The notes under the pieces: model-generated
Told to the model about the DNA's origin: nothing
The model's input: only the letters and a program-made list of their open reading frames with translations
Databases searched by the model: none
Origin: Metellina segmentata
Taxonomy: Eukaryota > Arthropoda > Arachnida > Araneae > Tetragnathidae
Direction of reading: 5' to 3'
Assembly (NCBI GenBank): GCA_947359465.1
Contig: OX375875.1
Span: forward strand, 55,299,583-55,363,582
Length of the DNA: 64,000 nt
In this document: positions 56,191-64,000 of the stretch, one piece after another
Layout of the letters: every line of letters begins with the position of its first letter
Numbering within the stretch: position 1 is the first letter of the stretch
Translations under genes and position numbers: made by a program

Positions 56191-59100
56191 AAGGGCAAAT
56201 TTCATCATCCGAAGTATTCAAACAGCAATAACTACATTTATGTTTATAAGACAAATTTAGTTGAAGAAAATTCATAATGAATTTGTAACCTAAGAGTTAA
56301 TAATTTGCTTGTTCTTTCCATTCGTAGGATAAAAAGCAAAGATTACTTAAAGAGAAAATTTAACAAAAGCATCAATCTACAACCGAATTTCCCTTCCATA
56401 AAGTCCTGTATTTAACAATGGACGATGGTTACCTAGTTTCGATCACGTCTTGTTCTTGTAAGCGAAAACCAATTCATCTTCTTTCCTTCAAGATGGCAGC
56501 ACTATTTCCTGTCGTCGGTGCTTTCAAATAATCTCGTAAATAGTCCAGTGATTGGTGACTTTCGATCTTATGAATTTTCCAAGGTTCGACTATGCATAGT
56601 AATCTTCACCGTTCAAGGTCAATAATGTACGTATTAATCATCATCTATTGCGAGTCGGGAGTCGTATTACACTTGAGGTTCTTAAGATATGAAACTTATT
56701 TTAAAAGTTCAAATTTAATAAACTTTCCATTGCATTCATAATAGAGCTGTGCAAATAAAAGCATGCATACATGCAAGTTAACTATCTTTATTGCAATGGA
56801 GCTTAGGCAGATGCATCTATTAACACACATGCGTCATATAGGGAGACATGAAGTTAAAGTATAAAATAAAGATGTAGTAAAAAGATCAACCAAATATCGA
56901 CTGTTTCAAAAGTTCTCTAACCTCCCAATAGTGTACAAAAATTCCTTCCTCTGAAAATATCGAACATTCTAAAAAGGTGGAAGATTATTATTATTATTAT
57001 TTTGTTATCTAAATTACTGAATTAAATTATATATTATTTACACCTCCTTTAACGTTATTTTAAGAAGGACGTAAAAAACAAATACGTACCCATTTGATGT
57101 AAAAACAATGTATAATATTATATATACAAAAAACACTGAAGTAATGAAACTATCTAGAAACTCACATCACTCATCTTTTTTGCTTGTTTATTATAATTAC
57201 GTTAAAAAAAAGTGGTCCATAAAATGTAAAAAAAAACTCTTGAAGAGGTTGATGGTCAAAGAAGTTTCGCAACCCCTGGATTATATGAACCATCCCTTCC
57301 ATTGGACAAATTTTGGGTTACAATAGATGCCAAAATGTAGGTGCTTCTCTAGGCAATAATACCCTGTCAATAATCTAAATCCGTTGTACAGCGAAGGCTG
57401 TCACGGATATAGTAAATGCATTCCCTCCTTATTTTTTATGTTTTGTGTTCTAAGCGACTTTGTATTTATGTCTGCCTTTTATTTGTTTAATTATTCCAAC
57501 GGGTGCATCATGTTACAAGTTAAATATTGATTTATTATACTATAGCAAGCCAACATACCACCAGATGGCGGTGTGACTTCCACGGAACTCATCCCGTCAT
57601 TACTGTTGAATTGCGAGTCAGCCATGAATGTGTTAAGCTGTTTATACATTTAACATTTTCTTCTAATTTTTGTTTGTATTTTATTTCTTTTACGTTTTAA
57701 ATAAATTTATGTCTAAGTGTTTTTCCTCCTCTCATGCTTTTTTGTTCTTGTTAGAACAATGTTAATTTAATTTAATAAGGAACACAACCTCAACTTCTGC
57801 TCGAATGATCATCTGAACTGGTACTAAACGCAAGACAGCAGATAGAGGCTGCCTATCCGTTAAAATACTTTTTTTTTTCATGAAGTTAATCCATTTCAAT
57901 TAAAGATGACATTTTATAACTAATCAAAATATCGCCAGCCACAATATTTGATGTAATGACATTTTTTGGTAACTAATTGGTGGATATGGCCTGCCTAAAA
58001 AGTCCCTTTATTCATTAACTTTGCTCTCTCTCAACAAAACTATATTGCCGAAACGGGTATTATTTATGAAAAATAAGTATTAAAGAGTGGTATTGTATGA
58101 AAGAGCAGTTGGAAGAACTTACTATCACTAGTTTCTACCATCATCATGCTAAAACAGTTTTCTAAGACATCATATAATAATGTGACTTTTAATGAAAGAA
58201 ACAGAACATTGTTTCAGGGGAATTTTTACTTCAGCGGGACTAACTTATCCATGCATGATTATTGCACTTTATTTTAGGCTTCTAAATGCGAATCAAAGCT
58301 TTGTATTTCTGATATAGTTTATGTAAGAGCTTCTCAGGTGTTTGTGGGAGAATTTCACTATATAATCCTCTCAGCTGTGAGAAAGCTGATCCCTAAAACA
58401 ATTCTTTTGCCAATAGCTGTCGATTTATCTACAATTTTGCAGTTTACATGAAACATTTTTAGAAAAAAATAAAGACTAATACATTACAAAATATACAACA
58501 AACTAATTTAAATGTAATAGGGTTTTACCATATTTATGAATTATAGTTATTCGTATTTTTACATTATTTTCGGCAATGAATATTAATCTATCAATCGAAA
58601 CTATAAATATAAAACTCTGTATTGTGTACGCATAGTTTTAAAATTCGTAATTAGTCGGATTTCCTAATTGTTATGACCATAATTATAGGAAGATTAAATT
58701 ATAATTACCCAGAATCTGTAATTTTGTTGCAGGACGCACAATATGAGAATTATGGCGTAAACATAAAAATGAGTTACAAGCAGTTTTCATGACAGTCATT
58801 ACGATTAAAATCTATTTAACCCTAGATCATTAACCCTAATTTATAGCACCCGCATTCGTAATTTTAAGATAGTTTGTACTCTAGGGTTAAACAAGATATA
58901 GATCATAATGGTCCGCGGCGCATCTACATCAAAGTACTTTGGTCTTTCACCGAAAGTTCCTGATCCCATTTATTATTAAATCTGTTTTGTTATTGCATGC
59001 TAAAGTAATGGAATTTAAAAAAAAATTTCTAATTAGTAGCTTTGACTTTAAGTATTGGTATGTAATCGAAACGAGGTAGAAAACTTCTAGTATTATAAAT

Positions 59101-59645
59101 AGAAAATGTTTCACTGAAATATTGTTTTAAAATTTTATTTTTACTGAATAATGAATCTTTAATTTTCCAGTCGAATTTACAACTTCTATCAAATAGAACT
59201 AACTGTAAGCAGACCACTTTGAAAATTTTTTTGAAAACTTTCATTACTTTATAAAAAATATTCTTTGACCAATTCAAATCATATCTGAATAATCAGTCAT
59301 ACAAAAAATGAATTTACATTCAATTTCTAACATTATATATCTCTGATATTAAAACTATGTCTATTTAAAGAATCCGTTTTGGTAAAAGCAATTCATTTAG
59401 ACATTTAACTTTGCAGGTGACTTCAGCAGATGGCACCACTATGAAATGAAATTATACATTGCTTCCTCTTTGCTCATGGCAATTTCAATGAACCCAAACA
59501 ATTGATTTATTTCTTTGCTTTTGTTCTTATTTTTCCTGGAATCAATTAGAGAGTTTTTCAGTGCAAAAACAAACCAGACGGTATGCGAAGATTTTACTTC
59601 TGCTTTCTAAATGCTTTCGCATGATACAATAGGGATAACAGAACA
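56191..59645. other. AT-rich stretch; one CTCF-like sequence
   Basis: No transposon or convincing exon is recognised over 3.4 kb. ACCACCAGATGGCGG at 57557-57571 resembles the core of insect CTCF sites. An (ATT)n run lies at 56986-57000. The 72-codon frame at 57108-57326 has no recognised family. Confidence 0.35.
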
Positions 59646-59820
59646 AGGGCCATGGGTATAAATTGAATAAGACACATTTTAATCGGGATTTAAGGAAAAA
59701 CTACTACTTTAATGGGTAATAGACAAATGGAACGCGTTGCCAGAAAATATAGTTAATTCAAAGGGAGTGCACGAATTTAAGATACAATTGAATAGACAGT
59801 GGGAATTAGGGAATTCATAA
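59646..59820 (+). pseudogene. LINE reverse transcriptase, extreme C-terminus
   Basis: KGHGYKLNKTHFNRDLRKNY, then after a frameshift VIDKWNALPENIVNSKGVHE and FKIQLNRQWELGN match the ending typical of CR1/L2/jockey-like reverse transcriptase proteins (RGH..KL.K..F..D.RK..F..RV...WN.LP..VV....V..FK..LD). Only this tail remains, as in 5'-truncated LINEs. It differs from the two RNase H-bearing LINE tails. Confidence 0.75.
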
Positions 59821-59899
59821 ACAAAGGACCAGCCTTGTTGGGCTTGAGCCTGTAGTTGGTCGTCAATATTTGTATTTGGTATTTGTATATATGGGTTAC

Positions 59900-60191
59900 C
59901 TTAACGTGTATTTCATCACCGTTTTGGCGACGTTTGTCATTTAATATAATCGGTGTTGACCAATCAACTATCAAAAACCATTCGGTTTTTATTATTATAA
60001 AATTTTGTTGGGGAAGTGGTGAAATCGTGTTCGAAAAAGAAGTCAAACTGATTTCACGTTCAGAATACGTACAGGAAACAAGAATAGCTTTAGCCACATT
60101 ATCACCACCTATATTTATATCATATAGGATACCTCTCATGCCTAATGAAAAACAAACACTCAAAGAATTGAACACTGTTCTTCCACTGTTC
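59900..60191 (-). CDS. Candidate internal exon of a host gene, unidentified
   Basis: On the minus strand an acceptor TTTAATTTTTCAAGCCAG ends at 60192 and a donor AAG then GTAACC begins at 59899. The 292-bp interval is open without interruption (entry phase 2, exit phase 0) and reads NSGRTVFNSLSVCFSLGMRG, ILYDINIGGDNVAKAILVSC, TYSEREISLTSFSN, FIIIKTEWFLIVDWSTPII and LNDKRRQNGDEIHVK. The composition is protein-like and GC-richer than the flanks. The longer surrounding frame (59777-60370) only extends it by chance. It looks like part of a globular or extracellular domain; I cannot name it. The plus-strand 114-codon frame is its shadow. A single orphan exon in repeats could also be a captured or dead copy. 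Confidence 0.45.
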
Positions 60192-60504
60192 CTGGCTTGA
60201 AAAATTAAAGTTTGTGTGTCATGTGTGCCTAATTTGTTTTTTGATTTAATATACTTCACTAGAATATATATATAGTAATTTAAGTGCAATCTTTTTATTT
60301 TCCTTTTAAAAAATGGAAACGATTTACGGTGGAAAATAATTGTTTTAAATCTTACTTTATGAATTGCCAACCCATCAGCCTTTTTACTACTCTTTATTTT
60401 ACATTTTTACACTGCATATTTTAAGTAAGTCTATGTGTAGTCACGGTAAAAATCGTCTCAGATTGTTTTTTTGATAAAAAACCAAACACACGTTTTATAT
60501 CTGT

Positions 60505-60768
60505 GCAAAAATAAGTGACGGTTCGGTATCAAACTCAAAGGGAAATATCAAGGACAACGCCTCGTACTTTTGAACCACTGTCAGATGACGAGGTCACATT
60601 TGAGCTGGCACACAACTCAACAATATTCCACAAAACGCCAACGTGAGGACATTTGGGGCCACAACAAAATAACGCACATCAGGCCCCTTAGTACACGACG
60701 GTCTTTTTGTAAGATTCGTAATCGCAACCCTTCGGTTGCTAATCAGTTACCAGTGATCTGGATCGGGT
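60505..60768 (-). repeat. SINE copy, diverged
   Basis: AAGTGACGGTTCGGTATCAA, TGAACCACTGTCAGATGACG, CCAACGTGAGGACATTTGGG and GCCACAACAAAATAACGCAC follow the SINE body in reverse. The right part (minus strand: CCAGATCACTGGTAACTG, then CCGAAGGGTTGCGATTACG) is a degraded tRNA-like head. The extreme 3' tail is missing. Confidence 0.75.
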
Positions 60769-60856
60769 AAATACCCGGTGGGTAGGGTAAATATAAAGGG
60801 GCATTTACCTGGGTATTTACTAATTCTTAAATACCCACACAAAAATGGGTATTTTC
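60764..60856. repeat. Cluster of GGGTAAATACCC-type palindromes
   Basis: CGGGTAAATACCCG at 60764-60777 is a perfect palindrome around AA. TTTACCTGGGTATTTAC follows, then an 8-bp stem AAATACCC / GGGTATTT at 60829-60854. TGGGTTTTTTATACCC lies at about 61011. It could be the remains of a hAT-like element with palindromic ends, comparable in style to 41127-41806. Confidence 0.45.
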
Positions 60857-61229
60857 TAAACAAAGTCATCCAACACTGTACCACTAATTTACGGAAGAAA
60901 TATATTGTAACTAAAATCAAATTTGAAATTGTTTTTAAAGTTACTTATTTTCAAATGCAAAAATGTTCTGCCTGAAGATAGAATAGTGAACTATATGTGT
61001 TGGTGAAAAATGGGTTTTTTATACCCTTTCAAACGGATAGATTTGACATAGTGTATACTGCTCCCTTGAGCGAGTATTTTTACAGAGACATAATATGAGC
61101 GTCTTCCACGCACAGTTGAGAACACTGCTTTTGGTTTTTCTCTTGGCATGCTTCCAAGTAGCCAGGATGTCGCCAAGGCGAACCACCATTTGTAATGAAC
61201 ATACCGCCCGACGTTGAAGTACAAGTAAA

Positions 61230-62518
61230 TACAGGAGGTTGGACAAAATTATGGGAACACCCATAAAAGCATGTAACCTAGCCTAAAATGGTGTAGGAAA
61301 ACCGTTGGCATTCATAACAGCTTGCAGTCTTCTCGGAATTGATAAATACAGTTTCTGTATGCTTGCTAAGGGAATCTTGCACCATTCTTCCTGCAAAACG
61401 TTGGAAAGTTCAGATAACGATGATGGCGGTAGCTAGCGATCACGCACTTTCCTCTCCAATGTAGACCACAAAGATTCAATAAAATTGAGGTATGGTGACT
61501 CTGGTGGCCAGGGAAGATGTAACAAATGATCCTCGTGCTCAGAAAACCAGCCCTGGACGATGTGAGCTATGTGAACAGGGGCTTTATCGTCTTTGAAGAC
61601 ACCATCACCGTTGGGGAACAAAGTTCGTACCATGGTATGGACTTGATCGGTCAAAATGTTCACATAATCCTTGGCCTTAATGTTAAGGTAAGTACTCTTG
61701 CAGAGTAATCATGGGGGCCACAGAAAACCTCGATATGGCTTCCCAAACCATCACAGAACCCCCGCCATGTTACACTCTTGACAACAAGCAGTCTGCATTA
61801 TAGTCTTGGGATTGCGTTCGCCATACGTAAACTCGGCCAGAGGTGGGAAACAGTGTGAAAAAAGACTCATCCGTCCAAATTACTGTCTCCTATAGCTCCA
61901 TAGTCCAGACTCTATGACTTAAACACCACGTTTTCCTGTTACAGGCATTAGCATCACTGATGAATGGTTTTTGAATTGAAGATCGATCAGAAACACCTTG
62001 CTTATGAAGCTCCCTTCTTATTGTTTCGGTAACCACAGGGTTTGTGAACACGGCATTCATTTCAGCAGTAACTTTTGCAGCTGTGTTCTTCTTATTTTTC
62101 GTCACAATCCTTCTTAATGATCGTCTGTCACGATCACCAAACACACACACTTTCGTCCGCGCTGTTATTTAGCGGATAAAGTTTTTTCGCTTTTCAAATA
62201 TGCGGAGTAAATGTTAGATACAGTACCTCTTGAAACACTAAACAATTCGTCTACCTTGCTTACGGAAGCACCTACCAGACGAGCTCCAACAATTTGTCCA
62301 CGTTCAAAGTCTGTTTGCTCTGACATGATGCAATTACAACTTCACAGAACAGTACCCCGACAACGACTGGCTGACCTGCGCAGCGCATTTACGACGTTCT
62401 ATAGGTGGCGTCAGTAGGTGAAAACACCAGCGGCACCTACACATTTCACTAGAATAAACATTTATTTTCAAGCATGCAGTTCACTAGGTGTTTCGATATT
62501 TTTGTCCAACCCCCTGTA
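61230..62518 (-). mobile_element. Tc1-like element, full length, decayed
   Basis: TACAGGAGGTTGGACAAAAT and the complement of its partner TGTCCAACCCCCTGTA form inverted repeats of about 32 bp with several mismatches. TA duplications are at 61230-61231 and 62517-62518. The 1289-bp length is complete for the superfamily. It is a fourth set of Tc1 ends in the window and lies about 120 bp from the BEL/Pao remnant. Confidence 0.9.
61283..62326 (-). pseudogene. Tc1-like transposase, nearly full length, several breaks
   Basis: From ATG at 62326: MSEQTDFERGQIVGARLVGA, VSRGTVSNIYSAYLKSEKT, a TAA after LSAK, a frameshift into DRRSLRRIVTKNKKNTAA, then WTDESFFTLFPTSGRVYVWR with the first D, and GGGSVMVWEAIS. 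After stops come VFKDDKAPVHIAHIVQGWF with the second D and LPWPPESPYLNFIESLW with E, 36 residues apart. It ends LQEEWCKIPLASIQKLYLSI and PRRLQAVMNANGFPTPF with a normal stop at 61283-61285. At least four stops or frameshifts. Spacing and sequence place it in a lineage distinct from the 32- and 35-spaced elements. Plus-strand frames are shadows. Confidence 0.92.
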
Positions 62519-62639
62519 TATTTTAAAATATCGCAACATAGGTAAATAATCAAATCAAAAACTTTGATAATTGTCGGAAAATGATACATATAAACAGTCA
62601 CATTAATCAATATTTATCGCAAGAACTGTATAACTAGCA

Positions 62640-64000
62640 ACACACATAAATTATCAATCTTGGACAAATAATTTTTCCAATTTATCTAAAATAGGCAAAA
62701 TACATAAATTTGAAATTGATCTTTTTAATTCTCCTCTGGGTGTACAAACAATAATTACTATACCATTATTTTCAACTCCAGGGAAAATGTTACTTATGTG
62801 ACCGATAGACCATTTACAAATTGGCAGTTGAGAGTGTCCTTTATCAAAACTAGCATACCAGGAGTGATGTTTGGTCTTCGAAAGAGCCATTTATTTCTCT
62901 GTTGCAATTGAGGACTTAGATAGCCATTTTTCACTGCTTACACAGATTGCACAATTTTGTGAGCTTTTTTCTTTCTGCTGTGTAAGGTATTTTTCCTTTC
63001 TACAAGATGGTAATGGCAATTTTAGTTAAGTCGTACTAGAGCAACACAACGGGCTATTGACGACGGTCCGGGATCAGTCCCTTAAGGGAAAGATCCGAGG
63101 ACTACAGCTCGTAATTTTGAACCACGGTCAGATGACGAAACAACACCTGAGCTGGCACCCCACTCTCCAAACTTCCACACCAACCCACGTGAGGACTTAC
63201 GGCCACGACATATTTAAGGTGCACCATACGCATACAAAAATCCATGCCCGGACCCGGATTCGAACCAGGAACCTTCCGATCTAGAGGCTAACACCTTAAC
63301 CACTATACCGGTTGGTCGGCCCTTTCTCCAACATCTGGTCCTGCAATAGCATTAATGGGTTTGCCACTTAGGAAGTGACTTGGTGTTAAAACTTCGAAAT
63401 CCTCCAAATCTGACGATCTAGGTGTAAGGGGGGCGAGAATTTAATATCCCCTCAATTTCTACTGTAACAGTTAAAAATTCTTCTAAGTTAAATTTGTATT
63501 ACTTACAGATCTTTTTTAATGAAATTTAAACAAATTAACTCCTGCCTACGAAAAACCGCCGAAATTTGGAGATCTTGGGGGGGAGAAATTTCCAAAAGTA
63601 TTACCCTCTGAATTTAAAAAACTCGATCAATCCTGATTGCCTTTTTGGACCGAATAAAGTAATATTTGAGCTCCGAATTTGCTCCAACAAAATTTGTAGC
63701 ATTGTCACTAAAAATGGTTGAGCCTTTACATCGACGAGCAAAAAATCTTTTCGAGGTAGCTACTAGCGATCCGGTAGTCAAGTCGGAAACAAATTTCAAA
63801 TGAACGGCTTTGGTAACCATACATGCAGGTATAGTTATGTACATTTTTGAATGATACCCTTTCTCTGGTTCTTATATTTAATTGGAAAAGGTCCACAAAA
63901 CTCGAGAACGGTGTTGATAAATGAACATGGGTTGATTCTCTCAGGAAACAGATCACCCATGATTTGATTAATAATAATTAGTTTACTTTTAAAACATATT
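62640..64000 (-). pseudogene. BEL/Pao LTR retrotransposon pol remnant: integrase and DUF5641 C-terminus
   Basis: Entering from the right edge: GDLFPERINPCSFINTVLEF, then the integrase core YITIPACMVTKAVHLKFVSD and GSTIFSDNATNFVGANSELK (catalytic D in SDN.TNFVGAN), then SPPRSPNFGGF, LTPRSSDLEDFEVLTPSHFL with SGKPINAI (the BEL/Pao block after integrase), an interrupting SINE at 63009-63320, QQRNKWLF, and GHSQLPICKWSIGHISNIFP with GELKRSISNLCILPI (DUF5641, the usual end of the polyprotein). Several frameshifts and stops separate the pieces. Reverse transcriptase and gag lie outside the window. No LTR was found on the left, where a Tc1 element ends about 120 bp away. Confidence 0.9.
63009..63320 (-). 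repeat. tRNA-derived SINE, full length, inserted in the BEL/Pao gene
   Basis: It is nearly identical in structure to the copy at 18092-18424: head GGCCGACCAACCGGTATAGT, A-box-like TATAGTGGTTAAGGTG, B box GGTTCGAATCC (63256-63266), body, and 3' end TTGTGTTGCTCTAGTACGAC. The flanks CCTTTCTACAAGAT (62995-63008) and CCTTTCTCCAACAT (63321-63334) are a 12-of-14 target duplication. The head is about 20 bp shorter than that of the 18-kb copy near the head/body junction. Inserted after the retrotransposon had been established. Confidence 0.95.

Noticed and set aside
59777..60370. 197-codon frame as one complete gene
   Set aside because: Only the middle (59900-60191) is protein-like and bounded by splice signals; the left end overlaps a LINE tail and the right end is low-complexity.

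Overview
The window looks like non-coding, repeat-dense animal DNA, most likely from an arthropod. A spider or another chelicerate is my best guess, because the Tc1 transposases and the LINE RNase H tail are of types I associate with orb-weaver genomes; this rests on recognition, not a search. The DNA is strongly AT-rich. Almost every long open frame is a piece of a transposable element, usually with stops and frameshifts. I see no complete host gene, no rRNA or tRNA gene, no CRISPR array and no bacterial-style operon.

Left third (1-22 kb): the end of a Tc1 element at the left edge, then about 6 kb of unassigned AT-rich DNA, a tRNA-derived SINE, a decayed LINE with RNase H whose 3' end is a 311-bp unit repeated three times, a Tc1 fragment, and two minus-strand exon-like segments (9166-9321 and 14386-14721) with splice signals and matching phase. 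More SINE copies follow, then a full-length Tc1 element (20062-21470) that lost its start and stop codons and carries one nonsense codon.

Middle (22-45 kb): two non-autonomous Helitrons with similar 5' ends. The second holds a 780-bp fold-back element flanked by TTAA, inserted in a 20-bp minisatellite. Then come a LINE RNase H remnant, SINE copies including a body repeated in tandem, a hAT transposase remnant, and a convincing core promoter with a 21-codon first exon (31210-31336). Next is the only Tc1 element with an intact transposase (31652-33048), then more SINEs, an internally deleted Tc1, a hAT-like element built from ACATCGATGT palindromes, and a head-to-tail cluster of two Tc1 fragments and one mariner fragment.

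Right third (45-64 kb): a diverged inverted relative of the 31-kb promoter at 45.1-45.4 kb, a possible first exon near 48.9 kb, further Tc1/mariner and hAT wrecks, a Tc1 nested in a SINE-like sequence, a LINE tail, an exon-like segment at 59900-60191, a full-length decayed Tc1, and the 3' part of a BEL/Pao pol gene interrupted by a SINE and running off the right edge.

How the parts interact: the autonomous Tc1 copy shares its termini with three other copies and could in principle have mobilised them. The SINE 3' tail resembles the 3' end of the LINE at 6.75-8.15 kb, consistent with LINE-driven retroposition; three SINE copies keep target-site duplications. The most novel-looking signal is the promoter pair at 31.1 and 45.2 kb, which shares a palindromic motif close to GACRAGATATCTYGTC.
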